From Entamoeba invadens IP1 (Eukaryota > Evosea > Mastigamoebida > Endamoebidae): 64,000 bases of DNA. A program made the translations under genes and the position numbers. Under the pieces are notes generated by a model. The model saw only the letters and a program-made list of their open reading frames with translations, had not been told where the DNA came from and did not search any database. The stretch lies in the NCBI RefSeq assembly GCF_000330505.1, contig NW_004191835.1, positions 80,428-144,427 of the forward strand, in the 5' to 3' direction. Below, piece by piece: positions 41,104 through 53,763 of the stretch; the stretch's first letter is position 1, and each line of letters starts with the position of its first letter.

Positions 41104-42290
41104 CACGCTGACTATAACTCTAATATGATTATTTATAACAATATTATAATAAATAACAAAACAGTTAAATGATTGTCATTTATAAATAGTTTGACTCGAA
41201 AAATATTCGAATTTTTATTTTGAGAACGGAAATATGAATAAACTCTATTTTTTGTTTGAATTTTATTAATATTTAATAGAACAATTTGTTAAATTTTATT
41301 AAATACTATCATTTTGAAAAAATTAGTTTTTTATATAAAAATAATTGATAAAAACTACCATTATGTTTTTATTTTTATTAAAAAAAACTTTTCAAAATGT
41401 CAAAACTACAAAAAATTGTCCAAAAACGGATTAAGAAAAACACGATTATAATAATCATTTTTAGACAACTTTTAAGCTATACTTTAATCGTATATTTCTA
41501 CAATATTATAAATTTGTTAAGTTGTGTTTGAAATTCAAAACTTTTTAATTGTTATGCAAGTTATAATGAATGACATTTTATTGAAATTTGCCAATTATTT
41601 GATTTAAAATGAGCATTTATTTGATAATAATAACTATTTCATTTAGTTTGTTATTCCAATATTGTTTTGTCAAATCAAAAATAAACAAAGTTATTTAGTT
41701 TAAAATAGTTCAATATACTCCCAATAAATACTCTTCAATTCACATAAAATAACAATAATAAATCCCCCCAAAAACGAATAACTTTTTTATCAGTTTCTAT
41801 TAACAAATAATACCCCCAAATAACACAATAAATAAAAGCATTAATATAGAAAATTTTAATATATTTATTTTAATAATAATACGAATTGACCAAACTGTGA
41901 TTTTTGCTTTTTTGAAATTTCCAAACTAACAATCTAGAACCCTAACCAAAAAGTGTATTTTGCCCTATTACTAACCGTTTTTTATCCTATACTATTAAAA
42001 ATTACAATTAAATTATCAAAAAACTAAATTTTCATTACAAATGAAAACAATTTTTGAAATTATTTTTTTTTACCAAAAAGAAGATTATAAATAATAACAC
42101 CAATTGACTCAACAAGTATACTGATATTTACCTCAAAAATCGGGTGTTAACTGGAACTGTAAAACTATGAAATAAAAACTACTTTTTCAAATAACAAATA
42201 ATTCACAATGAGTTCGAGCAAAATCGGGTTTTAAGTAGTATTTCAATCATCTAAAAAAAACGAGTAATTTTTTTTCAATTTTATATAATT

Positions 42291-44975
42291 ATGTCCAATT
42301 TCATCAATTTTCATTTTACAAATTTGATTTTTGATAAAAGAATCAAATTTATAACTTACCCTCCATTTTCATTTTACATGCTTAATCATTACACCGAAAG
42401 AAATAAGTATCACTTAGCCAATAAAATCCTTCGAGGACAATGTATGACCGTGTCGGGCGTAGAACGCATCCGCAATCGACTCTCTTTAGAATGTGACCAA
42501 CTCGCAACACAAATCGACACCCCATTAACGCCAGAAATGCGGTGGGAAAAGATACAGAACGAACTTAACGTCAAAGAGTTCCAAATAGAATCATATGTAA
42601 GGAGTAATTTAGACAATACAGAAGTCAGATCAGTGTGTGTACTTCCAACATGCTACCCCCTCATCAGAGGTGTATTACAAAATATTGACCGAGTCAACGG
42701 CTTCTTCCCTAACTTTGTCGAAACGGAAATGCGTGACGACTTCTTCCAAAACAATATTATAGTGCTTCGGAACACACAGAACTACTCGAGAGTCACACAC
42801 ACGTACTATTATAAAGACATAACACAGGACGAATGCATTAGGGTTTTCTCCAATTTCCAACAAAACGGATTTGATCATTACATCTTCCACGCAAAGAAAG
42901 ACGGGAAGAGTTGTGTGTTCACAATGGAAGTCAAAGCACCGATTAACTCAACACAAGTGACTTCAGTTATTCATTTGTTCAACGTCGAAAGGTGTTTCAT
43001 AGGAAACATGTACGACCACATCAATGGCGACCAAGAGTTTTCCGACTTGATGTTAATGGAGAGGCAAATGAATAAGTTGATATACAACAATGAATTCTTC
43101 CCAGTGGTTATTCATCGCAATTCAAAATTCAATGTCTTTGCAAACCACGACTTCTCTGAAATAGTGATTAAGGGCGAAAGCAGATTCAGACAGAAACAAC
43201 AGACTTACGTGGAAAACTTATTGCGAATGGCAGAACACGACATTCTGTTCGCAACAACACAGCAAATCAAGAAGGGAAGGATTCTCACTTACTACCACAA
43301 ACAATCAAACTTCTTGAACGGCACAGTACTCACGACGGATCTGTGTGTTGGGATGAAACAAATAGAGGGGTGCGTCTTCATCGGATCGCAAAGTGTGAGT
43401 CCGAAGATATCAGGGTGCACTTGTAAGCATCCCCAAAGTGACAATTTCAGTGTAGTGTTGTCGTGTGAACGCGTCGAATTTTTTAGGGACCACGCAGTCA
43501 CGTCTTTTTATCATCATTTTTTCACGCCATTTTTGTCGGCTGTCAATCGGGAGACGAAAAGAAACTATTTGTCTCATATCACCATCTTAATGTTATCGTC
43601 TCGAATTTGTTTAGAAAATTGTATTAATTTTGACTATCTGCTCAACTTTTCAGACGCATTTTTAGCTGCCAAAATGATGTTAGTTATAGTGTGCTCGATT
43701 AAGAAGAAAGTGATGGAAAAGAGAATTGAAGAACGAAAGCCACAGAGATATCTCTTTGAAAGTGAAACACCTCTGACTTGCCATATACTGAAACTCAACC
43801 AAAAAACACTGATTACTATTTTGGGGTTTCTTCCACTCGAAGATCTTTTTAAAGTGTCTTTAGTCTGTAAAAAGTTTGTTACTTTTTTGTCACATATTTT
43901 GGAACTCTATTGGTATCTGTAAATTCTGTTATATTCAAAGAACTTACACGATAGATTGCACGAAGTTTTGGTATTCAACGTTGATATATGGAAGAACTTC
44001 TACACGATATATTATGACCCCAGTACACTCCACAGCAATAAAGTGTTTCCCAAGGTGACTGATTATCGTCAAGAGACCATCAAATGCTACAACTTGGCGT
44101 ACCGGTGGAAAAGCCGCATACCTTTAAAACGTGAGACATACACTTCTTTTTATGCTCCAATCAATTTCATTTACATCAAAACAGACGCTTACTGTGTTAT
44201 TGGGAGTGAGCTCGGGTATTTCTCTCGTCTTGGGTTTGAGCCCAAGTTGAGGAAGTTACGGGAAGGTCTTACACTGAAACCGATTGCTGGGGTGTATTGC
44301 GAGAAGAACGCGAGCAGTTATCTTAGTGTTTACTTTAAAAATGGCGAGATAAGGAAGTACAGTGAGAGTAAAGTCCTTTTCAAGAAATACATTGGGAGAC
44401 CATTCCAGAAAGTGTACTTTTGGGACGATAATGGATGCGTTTCCGGTGTCGACGAGACGTCTGTGTGTTGTTACGATTATGTCAAAGACTCTGTTATTGT
44501 GGAGTATGTCCCCCACACAGTAGAAGTGACGGAGATCAAGAAGATGAATGAAAATATAATTGTGACATCCTCTGATGATGGGACGATATGTGGGTTTGAC
44601 TTACGGAGTAAGGAGATAGCATTCCGAACAGACTCACATCTAAGTGCAGTGACTACATTTGATTCTTTTGATAATTACATAGTCTCTGGAACAGCGAATG
44701 GAGAGATTAGAATGTGGGATTTGAGAGCAAATGTCTTTTGTTATGACAGACAGGTCCACAACGGACGAATTAATATGTTGGAGTGTTTCAACAGAAAGAT
44801 AGTGTCTGGGGGACAAGACAGACAAGTTGTGTTGTCGGGCTTTGAACGTGGGTGGATCGGGAATATCAACACTATATATACACACCACTCTGCTGTTATG
44901 GCAGTAGCATTTAATGATCGGTTCCTCCTCACGGGGTCACAAGAAGGATGTTTGATCTTGTCAAAGTATTGTTAA
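42291..44975 (+). CDS. F-box/WD40 protein with novel N-terminal region, two exons
   Basis: Exons 42291-43873 and 43955-44975 join in phase across an 81-nt GTTTGT...TAG intron, giving 867 residues. The splice completes an F-box: LITILGFLPLEDLFKVSLVCKK then LHEVLVFNVDIWKNFY, with the usual VC+K and W-K-x-x-Y spacing. WD repeats follow (IVTSSDDGTICGFDLRSKEI, IVSGTANGEIRMWDLRANVF, IVSGGQDRQVVLSGFE, LLTGSQEGCLIL). Such proteins are substrate receptors of SCF ubiquitin ligases. The first 490 residues have no domain that I recognise. The F-box lies in the middle rather than near the N-terminus. An alternative donor at 43919 (36-nt intron) also keeps frame but gives a poorer F-box. An ATG at 42378 is an alternative start. 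Confidence 0.75.
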
Positions 44976-45901
44976 TTGTATTGTAGTTGTATTGTTTCAG
45001 TTCTATTCAATAAGTCAAAATCTCTTTTAATAAAACAATAGATACATTTATTATTCAAAAATAGAAAAGAAGAGACCACTTTTGGGCACAACATTTTGAT
45101 GGTGTTTATGTAGATTTATTTACTTCTGAAAGTATTTAATACTCAAGAATTGGTGCTAATAAATGGTCTTCATTCTTTCTTTTTACTGACATTAGGGGTA
45201 AAACACCCAAATGTTCACCGGTATTATTCTTCTTTTTTTAATTGCCAGCATAATCAGCAGAATTTGACCGTTTCCTGTTCTTATTGAATATAAAAGACAA
45301 TAATTGAGCTTACAATCGGGTCGATTTTTCACTATTTAAAGTGTTTGATAATTAGTTATGTGTTGTAAATATGACAAAAAAAAAAAGATGTTGCGTGACT
45401 ATTGAAATTAATATGTCCGACACAAGAAATCCCGAAATCGCCCATATTTTATTGATAAAATTATTTCGTTTTTAAGCTCTTGGCAAATAATGGTTATGAT
45501 TCACCAATACATCTATCTTTGTTTATTTTCTTCAAAAGTCTTAAATCACCGTCTCCAAAATTAAACTTCCGTTTTGTTCTTCTTTATTATTTTGTATTAA
45601 ATATATAGTACAATTAACTAAATATTTGTGTTAAACGATAGTTAATTTGTATTGGTATTCTTATTGTTTTGGATATCCGTAAGGCTCCCGGGTGTTTACG
45701 CATTTTTGTGGAGGAGTTCCACAGTTTATTTACATAGAGGCCAAAATTCCAAAAACAAAACGATTACCCCGAGATAAAGGAGTAGGTTGGAGTCACTAAA
45801 AAAGAACCGATTCAAAGATTTGTGGTCTATGAAACCCCCTTTTCTTCGGGAATATGCGACACTTAAAACTCTTTTTTTTCCTTGACAAAACCATCGAATA
45901 A
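44976..45901. other. AT-rich intergenic stretch
   Basis: No gene is supported. The minus-strand open frame at 45726-45929 is short and overlaps the leader of the next gene. Confidence 0.5.
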
Positions 45902-46891
45902 ATGTCAATGCACTCGAATCGCAATTCAAGCCAAATGCTCTCCCTCACACATCGTAGAGTCGTTTCTGTCTCCGAACCTAAGATCGCTCCACGATTCGTC
46001 GCCCCAACACTGTTGGACCTTTCTAAAAGTGAATCGGCTACCTCCCCTCACAACCGTCAAAACTTGATCCGCGTCAAGGACGTGACTAACCGCGCGAGGT
46101 TAAAACGAAGAGCCTCACATGACTATAACTGTAATGATGGTCAACTTCCCCAAGAGTTTTTAGAAAGTAATTCACCCGCGACAGGAACAACGCCGTTAAT
46201 CCTAATCAATCGAAGAAAAAGTATCGGCGCATTCGAAGTGGAAGACAGCAACAGTCTCGACAACTCCGACTCACCTCGTCAAGTCAAAGAGAAGTCCTGC
46301 ACTCCCAAGATGACGGAGATGTTCAATTGTGAAATCGATAGTCAGTGGTCCTTCCCACTTTCTGGTCTTTCCAAAAACCGTTTTGATGATGAAGTCTCTA
46401 AAATTACGAACACAAAAGTCTCAACATCAAAAGTATGTGAAGGTGACATTTCGAGTAAATTGCAAGTCAGAGTCCCTTATATTCAGTTTGTCAAAAACAC
46501 GTCAGGCGTTGTTATAATGATTGAGGATGAAAGGGGTCTTGTCTATGGATTTTACTGTTACCAAAAGCTCAGTCCTTCCCAAGACCTTCGAACATCTGAA
46601 AAGTTTTGGAAGACGTGGAATTGGACGCCCTGTGAGGAGGTCATTTTCTTCTACTTTTCAAGAGACTCCAAAAACATACAGTTTGTCGCGTCAAGGGAAA
46701 ACGTGAGGATCTCTGTGTGCATCTACACCAATTATGCTGCCTTTTGTGCCATTGGGATCCCTGTACACCACGTTGCATTCACAAATACTGGGGTGTGGGG
46801 CGATGCAACACTTTCCGAACTCTTTAAAGTGTGCAATGCAAACGTACCTTCTTTTGGTCACACCAAGCACGTCATCTTCGCCAAATTGTAA
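45902..46891 (+). CDS. TLDc-like protein
   Basis: This 329-residue protein has a disordered, Ser/Asn/Arg-rich first half (about 1-140; NSLDNSDSPRQVKEKSC). The C-terminal globular half resembles the TLDc domains abundant in Entamoeba: IQFVKNTSGVVIMIEDERGL and VYGFYCYQKLSP, then EEVIFFYFSRDSKNIQFVA, and a final strand (HTKHVIFAKL) where TLDc domains have F.i..vEVW-type strands. TLDc proteins are linked to oxidation resistance and V-ATPase regulation in other eukaryotes. Resemblance is by pattern only; key glycine positions are not all present. No intron is seen. Confidence 0.5.
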   Translation: MSMHSNRNSSQMLSLTHRRVVSVSEPKIAPRFVAPTLLDLSKSESATSPHNRQNLIRVKDVTNRARLKRRASHDYNCNDGQLPQEFLESNSPATGTTPLILINRRKSIGAFEVEDSNSLDNSDSPRQVKEKSCTPKMTEMFNCEIDSQWSFPLSGLSKNRFDDEVSKITNTKVSTSKVCEGDISSKLQVRVPYIQFVKNTSGVVIMIEDERGLVYGFYCYQKLSPSQDLRTSEKFWKTWNWTPCEEVIFFYFSRDSKNIQFVASRENVRISVCIYTNYAAFCAIGIPVHHVAFTNTGVWGDATLSELFKVCNANVPSFGHTKHVIFAKL

Positions 46892-47021
46892 ATTTGTTGT
46901 TTATTGCTTGGTTTACTATTGAATAACAACGTTTCACATGTCTCTATTATGATACAAATAATTTGTTAAACAGTCAATTCACTATAAAAATACTTATTGT
47001 AAAAAATTAGAGTCAGACTGT

Positions 47022-48129
47022 TTAATTGGAGTCTACAGTCCTCATTTTGAAGAATGCTAGTAATTCTCCATTGATCCCATTCTGGTTGGTTATAGTCTTC
47101 ACTACTCCATTTCTCTCTTTGATGTACTTCTCTATTTGTGTCACGTGTTCCTTCACCCCACTCTTTGCAAAGACTTCAAGTTGTTTGAGTTGCTCCTTTG
47201 TGTGAGTAAGAAATTGAATACCATTTCAATGAAGTTATAAACAAACGATATGCTCACTCTTCAAGACATTTGCTTCTTGGTATTTTGTTATCACTAAAAC
47301 CAACTCGTCGATATTCTCTTTGTACGCCTCAACTGATTTCGAAAGATTCATGACACGACTGTAAAAGTCGAATCGTGGTATTTTTTCGCTGTTGTATCAA
47401 TATTGATTGTCTATCTCTCAACAAATAAGTAACAAACTGGACTATCCTTTTCATCTCTCGAAAAGTAGCTTCTGAAATGTCAACTCCTATTTTCGTCAAA
47501 TACCCAAACGCCTTCTCTCGTTCACTCACTTCTCTCATCTCTTCAAGTTGTCTGTCCTTCTTCACTAAGTTGATTTTATCCATTTTATTCTCCATAACAA
47601 CTCCTCCAATTTTCTTCTTCTTAACATACTCATTGAAACACTCTTTTGTTTTGAGTCTAAAGTATCTCTTATAAGCAGACGAGTTCTGGTAATTCCCCGA
47701 CTTAAACATTTTCCAGGTGCAGCTCTTGGAAACATCCTCTTTGCTTTGTTTCCATGTCTCAAACTTTTTCAACGTGTTCTGTCGCTTCTTCTCCTCTTTT
47801 TCTTCAAAGAACTTGATGAACTCCGTGTCTTTCAAAACTTCATTATAGCACTCAACGTCCCAGTCATCAACACTGTCACCCAATTGATAGTAATATTCAA
47901 GGTACTTTGTATATTCAACATACTCCTCTTCTTCATTTTGAACGTTTTGGTGTGGCCACAACCAAGCGAGCCATGAATTATTTGTTTGTCTTGGGGAAGG
48001 GGGTGACTTTGAGAAGATGACTTGTGGCGTTGGGGTGTAGACATTCAACTTTGGTACATCAACACTTCCGACTTCGTCATTTGAGGATGTGTAGTTTGTC
48101 ACGAATAGAAGTTCTTGTGATATCGACAT
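47022..48129 (-). CDS. Coiled-coil protein of unknown function, three exons
   Basis: Exons 48129-47438, 47388-47247 and 47195-47022 join in phase across introns of 49 nt (GTTTGT...CAG) and 51 nt (GTTTGT...AAG), giving 335 residues. The N-terminus is Ser/Pro-rich and contains SWLAWLWPHQNV. The rest is mostly charged helix: FFEEKEEKKRQNTLKKFETW, then ENKMDKINLVKKDRQLEEM, SVEAYKENIDELVLVITKYQ and EQLKQLEVFAKSGVKEHV. The length and helical pattern of the last 200 residues would suit a BAR or Vps5-like dimer, but no signature proves it. The ATG at 48129 is the first in frame. Unspliced, the gene would appear to stop at 47329. Confidence 0.65.
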
Positions 48130-50310
48130 TGAATCTCCTTTTGGAGATGGGCTTTCAAAAAAAAACAATGAAGAAAGTGAAAAGGGTTTGACTTTTCTTT
48201 GTAACGTGATTTGAGAAGTTTGAGTTTATTAAAAGGTATTGTTTGTGAGCGAATTGTAACGAAATTTTTCGGGAAATAAATAGTCATTTACATTTTTCCA
48301 TTTTTATAACTTTTTTGTTTTTTATTTAGAATAGAATATGGGTTTTTATAATTAAAATTGTCATAATTATTTATAACATATTATGATTAATGCATTTGTG
48401 GGATTGTTTGAGAATGTGTTGATTCGTTAAATGGTTATGGTAATTTAAACTATTTTTAGTTGAACGAAGATGAGAAATTCTCTTCTTTAGAATTCTGGTC
48501 AAATTACATTCCCAAAAACTTCTGACTTTGAATTTTATTAATATAATAAATTATTAGAATTAACAAAATATTTGTATGTTGTAATAATTTGAAGTTTTGG
48601 GAAATGATATTTAATGATTTGTATTATTAAAAAATTTAACTTTTTTATTATATTATTAATTATTTTTAATCAAAGCAATAAGTCTCGTTTCTATTTTCTA
48701 TTCAATGAAATAACAAAATTATAAAAAAACTATTTGTGAAATTATATTTTTTAATAAAATATAATAGTTTTTAAATAGAAATAGAAAAAAGTGGTAAATT
48801 AATTATTAGTTTACTAATATATTAAATAATAGTAGTAAAACATTAATCATACTATAAATAATTCTATTCAAGTTTTAATCAAAATAAAATCATTCACTTT
48901 TGTTTAAATTGATTTATTTTTACTAATGTCAATGATTTGCTTTAAACTCATTTTGAGTTTCACACAAAACGTCATTTCAGTACAACAAAGATATTTGTTG
49001 AATTTGTATTTAGAACTGTCAACTTCAAATAAACACTAATTCATACCTTGATATGATTAATAAATCCACCATCATCAAAAGTCAAATAATGGCAAACGTG
49101 TTTTACTGATACACAAATAACAACAATTATTATAATGATAATAGTAATAATATAATAATTGTTATAATAATATAATATTATAATGATAATTGTTATATGT
49201 CTTTATTGTGTTCTTTCAGTTGATATTTAGAAACACTTGAATTATAAACACTGTTACTAAACCATTTGTTTTTTACAACAGAATGATATGTATAGTTCAG
49301 GATGCTCTGTATCATGTATAATTAGAGTCACCATGCATGTTTTTTTGTGTTCATTTTTTGTTATAATCTATAAATAATCTATTCTTCATGTATAACTATT
49401 ACCCTCTGAGTCCACAACACTTTTTAGTTGTTGACACTCTGTTTTTCTTTGTAATTTTTCTAAAAGATATTATTATAATAAATATAATATTATTAATTAT
49501 ACTTATTATATAATAATGAGCCCCAATTATCAAACAATGAGAACATAAGAGGGGTTTTGTCATTTTGTCATTGTAATTTTCTTACAGTTTTTTTCTGTAT
49601 GGTATTTATTAACTTGTGAACTAATAAATTATAGTAATTTATCTAACCTTTTTTAACTATCCATTCAAATATCATTTAGTTCATAATTGCCATCGTTATT
49701 ACCTATAAATACATCAATTAATAAAGAGTAATATAACAACTAATATTAAATGTAATTTTTAAAACTACAGTGAACAATTATCAATAAAAAAACCCAAAAA
49801 AGAAAAAACAGAACAAAACATTTTTTCGTCTTATTTTTTGCTGTTTTTTTTAGGAACTTTTCAATTACCAATTTGAATGTATTCTTAGATAATCAACCTT
49901 CTTAATATCCGGGAAACTCCCAAAATTAAAAGTAGAATGAAGTTTGAAAAATGATGTTGTTATAAGCATATTTGAGTATTTTCTGACTGTGTACAGTTCA
50001 AAGCAAAAGAATTGAGTTTTTGTTTGAATTGCCTCTTAAAAATTGAAATGATTTTATATTATATTCAACACAGACAAAATTGGCTTCTTCTGACAATTAT
50101 TTATTGATTGATAACTTTTTACTTGGATTGACCCGCATTGACTGGAGTTATTTGTTTAAAACAAAACTCAAAAAAATTGAACAATGCCAAGCTGGAAAGT
50201 TTGACAAAAGTTCTTACCTATTAAGAACTGACGTATAGTAAACATCTTTTTCTTTGATATTCAATTCTCTATTGTTAGTTATAGAACTGGTAGAACTCTC
50301 TTCACTCGTT
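48130..50310. other. Gene-free 2.2 kb AT-rich stretch
   Basis: Nothing coding is seen. It contains simple AT repeats, notably the self-complementary ATAATTGTTATAATAATATAATATTATAATGATAATTGTTAT region around 49155-49197. It should hold the divergent promoters of its neighbours. Confidence 0.55.
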
Positions 50311-52273
50311 ATGCAACCTTCAAACCAAACACGCAACATCTGGGCGAACTTTTACTGTGCAAACTTTATTCCACCAACCCTAAAAAACAGTGGGCGGGAC
50401 TTGACGGGAGTGTTTGTATATCAAAGTGCCAAGAGCGACAAAGCTGAACGTGTGAAAACGACTGTTGAAAAGGGGACACTTAACCCAATATGGAATGTTC
50501 CCGTCCTATTAGAGGAAGTGAAAGCAGAGAGTGAACTTGTGGCCCATGTGACTGATGGTTCTAAAGTGATATCTACAACAAGCATTCCACTCTCATTAAT
50601 ACACAAAGAAAGAGTCATGTTGGTAATGCCGTTGTATTCTTTGACTCACGAATTTTCGGGGTTTGCAAAATTTGTGTTTTTTGATGGTAACAAGCGTGAG
50701 GATATCGGAAACGTCATGTTCAAGTATGCCGACAACGACAATAAAATGTTAGTTCATCGTGGGTCTGGGCGATTAGAATTGTATGCAGAGAAGATAAGTG
50801 GTGACTCTGCGCATATATTTAGTGCAGAAGTTAAAGGCAAGCGGTTGAGGAATGTCACAAAGAAGAAGAAAGGGGAGAGTAGTGATGGGAATAAGTTTCT
50901 GATGTATTTTGAAATAGATACTGAAGACTCAATTACTCTAGAAATTGATGATAAAAAGGAATATACAACACAAGAAGTGATTTACTTCAGAGAGAAGACA
51001 ACAACTTACTCCACAATAGAATGTGCTTTAGCAAAATACACTCTGAAAACTGTTTTCTATTCACCCGACAAAATCGAAGAGAATGAAATTTTGCCTTCCA
51101 CTGCATTTTTCAAAAAGGATGGCTGGCTGCAACAGGGGGATATCCTTACAGAGAGTTATATCGAATTTGAAAATGAAGATGAATTGACAGACTTCGTGAC
51201 TAAAGAGACGTGCCAGAAGTTTAATGTTGAGTTCGATAACACGTGCACAACAACTCGGATATCCAACGATTTGCCGGTACTCAACCCATATTATTATGAA
51301 ATGCCTATGAAGACTATATTGGACAAAACAAGTGACAAGAAGCTTTATGGCTTTGGCGAAGACTGTCTGATAGCGTGTGGAGATCAAGACGAGGACAACA
51401 TATGTAAAACGTTAATACTTCACCCGCAAATGACTCTCAAGTGTTACATGGACATTTCAAAATTGGACGAATCGCTCAATGAAATTTTGAAAACAACAAA
51501 ATTGAAAACCAAACAACTTCCTTTGAGTTTGTGGGAGAAGGTCATACAACTCGAAACAAAGTTTTGCTCGACAGACGAGAAGATTGGGGTGTTGTATGCA
51601 AAAAGTGGGCAAACCTCCGAACTCGAGTTTTTAAGCAACACAACGTCATCACCACAGTTCGATGAGTTTCTTGGAATCCTTGGAGAGAAGGTTGCGCTCA
51701 AGGGGTTCAAGAAATTCAAAGGAGGTCTTGATGTTACTAATAATGAGAATGGAGAGTATTCGGTCTATACAAATTACGATAATTCCGAAGTGATGTTTCA
51801 TGTCTCCACTTTAATGAAAACACCAATGGACGATCCACAGTATTTGGACAAGAAGAGACATATTGGGAATGATGTTTGTGTCGTCATATTTAAAGAGGGT
51901 AACGAGCGAGTCGATATCACTTCATTTGTGTCACACTTCAATTGTTTGTTTTAACACATTTAAACGTTCTTTAGTTGTGCTGAAGAGGTATTCACATATA
52001 GCAATTTTCATTATAGTGCGACCAATTGAAGATAAGGGCGAACCATCATATGAAGTGTGCGTTGTCACAAAGAAATCAGTAAATGCTTTTCTCCCTCGCA
52101 TCCCAGCGTCAAAAACATTTAAACGAGAATGCGCGTTCAAAGAGTGGCTTTTGCAGAAAGTATTTAATGGGGAGCGCGCCGCACTTTTAACAGACCAATT
52201 CATCAAATCTCACACCGTTGCAAGAAGAGGACTATTCAAAGACGTAGTTTCCTCTTCGTTGCAAAAAAAGTGA
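50311..52273 (+). CDS. C2-domain RapGAP, two exons
   Basis: Exons 50311-51943 and 52002-52273 join in phase across a 58-nt GTTTGT...TAG intron, giving 634 residues. The N-terminus is C2-like (LTGVFVYQSAKSDKAE...GTLNPIWNVPVLLEE), a probable membrane-binding module. The C-terminal Rap/Ran-GAP domain contains KKRHIGNDVCVVIF, which includes the catalytic asparagine-thumb region of Rap1GAP. After the splice come IFIIVRPIEDKGEPSYEVCV, then AFLPRIP and FKEWLLQKVFNGERAALL. It should stimulate GTP hydrolysis by Rap-type GTPases at membranes. Two other in-phase TAG acceptors (51974, 52016) exist; the chosen one aligns without gaps to Rap1GAP. The ATG at 50311 is preferred over upstream non-ATG codons. 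Confidence 0.82.
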
Positions 52274-52466
52274 ATGTGTATGTCAAGGCACGTGTTTATT
52301 ATAAATAAATTATAGAGTTTTAGTTCATTCATAATTTAATAATTATTAAATTAATAAACAACAATTAGTATCCTTTTAAATTAAACTTTGCAGGCTTAGT
52401 AAAAGGGATGAGGAGGAATACAAGTATAACTACACAGTTAATTCTACTATTTAAAGTAAGAAAAAG

Positions 52467-53318
52467 CTATAATATAAGTAAAATAAATAACAAACAAATA
52501 GAAGGGAAATGAACGCATGTGATGACGACTATTTGTACATAAGGAGCTAGTTCATTTGATAAACTACTAATTGTGGTTGACCGAGTCGAGATTGAAACGA
52601 GTTTGTAGAAATACAACACAAACCGAATTGCTGCTTGGACCATAAAAAGGACAGCAACAGTGTCCACACATATCATAGTCTTCAATGGAGACAAGAGAAT
52701 ACCAGAAAATGAAACGCCATCTTTTGTCATGTAACTCAGTATAATCGCATTTGTGCAAGCAACAAACATGATGCCACAATAGAGAAGTGTTAAAACACAG
52801 TAATAAGACCAGAGCAAACCACAGTCGAACATGTCTGTTATTAATGCATTTGACTTGATTGAATATCCATACAAAAAGAGTCCAATTGAGGGATTGATGA
52901 TAACGATTAAAACGACATAACACCCTTGATTGATACGTTTGCACACATTAAAGAGCTTCGGCTTGTTGTAAAGTGCCTTGTCGATGTAATCGTTCATCAC
53001 GTCAAGTGCGACGTAGAAGTATGTGAATTGGAAAAAGTGACTAAAAGATGAAGTGAGGAAAGCCACTACGTTCCATATAGTCGATGTAGTGGTCGGATTA
53101 TCTTCGTATACTGAGAGATCAATGTAATCAAATATGAGTGTGAGTACAACACACACTAAAAAGAGGTACATACACACAAATGTCATATGAATACGTGTGT
53201 TCAGTTTATCACATCGGATCGTGTAGATGACATGAAGAATAATTAACACTATAAGCGCTATTATATGAAACGAAGTTAACAACCAAACTTCAATCTTGGT
53301 GTCTAAATTCTCGACCAT
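52467..53318 (-). CDS. Seven-transmembrane-type protein
   Basis: This 283-residue polytopic membrane protein has about seven hydrophobic segments: SFHIIALIVLIILHVIYTI, MTFVCMYLFLVCVVLTLIFD, WNVVAFLTSSFSHFFQFTYF, CYVVLIVIINPSIGLFLYGY, WSYYCVLTLLYCGIMFVACT, MICVDTVAVLFMVQAAIRFV and VVITCVHFPSICLLFILLIL. Loops are short, and no large domain is present. The layout is like THH1/TOM1-type or GPCR-like proteins, but no diagnostic motif is visible. The start at 53318 is the first ATG. It lies tail to tail with RapGAP, about 190 bases apart. Confidence 0.7.
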   Translation of the reverse strand: MVENLDTKIEVWLLTSFHIIALIVLIILHVIYTIRCDKLNTRIHMTFVCMYLFLVCVVLTLIFDYIDLSVYEDNPTTTSTIWNVVAFLTSSFSHFFQFTYFYVALDVMNDYIDKALYNKPKLFNVCKRINQGCYVVLIVIINPSIGLFLYGYSIKSNALITDMFDCGLLWSYYCVLTLLYCGIMFVACTNAIILSYMTKDGVSFSGILLSPLKTMICVDTVAVLFMVQAAIRFVLYFYKLVSISTRSTTISSLSNELAPYVQIVVITCVHFPSICLLFILLIL

Positions 53319-53763
53319 AGCCTTCAATCGTGTAAATTATAAGTTCATTGCAAATGTTTTCGAGTTGTGGAGTAATATTTGAAACACATTTGGTTATTAG
53401 AGCAAGATTCTTCATTTGGTTATAAATTAATTGAATAATCATAATGCAACGCTGATATAAATATAGTTTGTAGTTGAATTAAAATTAATATATTTATTGA
53501 TTTGGTAGAGTTATGACAACTTTAATTAATTGTTAATTAAAAAAGTTATATACTTCTATTTTTGTGTAGTAATTACAATGGTATTAAAAACTAATAAGAA
53601 GAAACTAGAATTCCAGTTATTCCAAAAAAAAATTTGAAACCCTTTTTTTCCTATTTTTGGAAAAAAATCAACAGAAACTATTCTTACTATATTGTGCTAC
53701 TTTTTACTATACTGAATAGTTTTAATTTGAAAACAACTGAAGTACTCAATAAGTATACCATTT
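53319..53763. other. Divergent AT-rich spacer
   Basis: This upstream region is shared by the seven-TM gene and the RRM/zinc-knuckle gene. No clear motif is visible. Confidence 0.5.

Larger units (their letters stand above)
39935..42290. other. Gene-free 2.3 kb region with repeats
   Basis: No coding sequence is supported. The core holds two tandem copies of a dispersed element (40696-40877 and 40914-41103). The remainder is AT-rich, including a GAACCCTAACC string near 41937 that is not close to a gene start. Confidence 0.6.

Noticed and set aside
43876..44058. Reading the F-box gene and the WD40 gene as two genes
   Set aside because: An 81-nt intron joins them and completes an F-box with normal spacing.
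51944..51974. A 31-nt intron in RapGAP
   Set aside because: Shorter than all others found; the 58-nt choice aligns without a gap to Rap1GAP.
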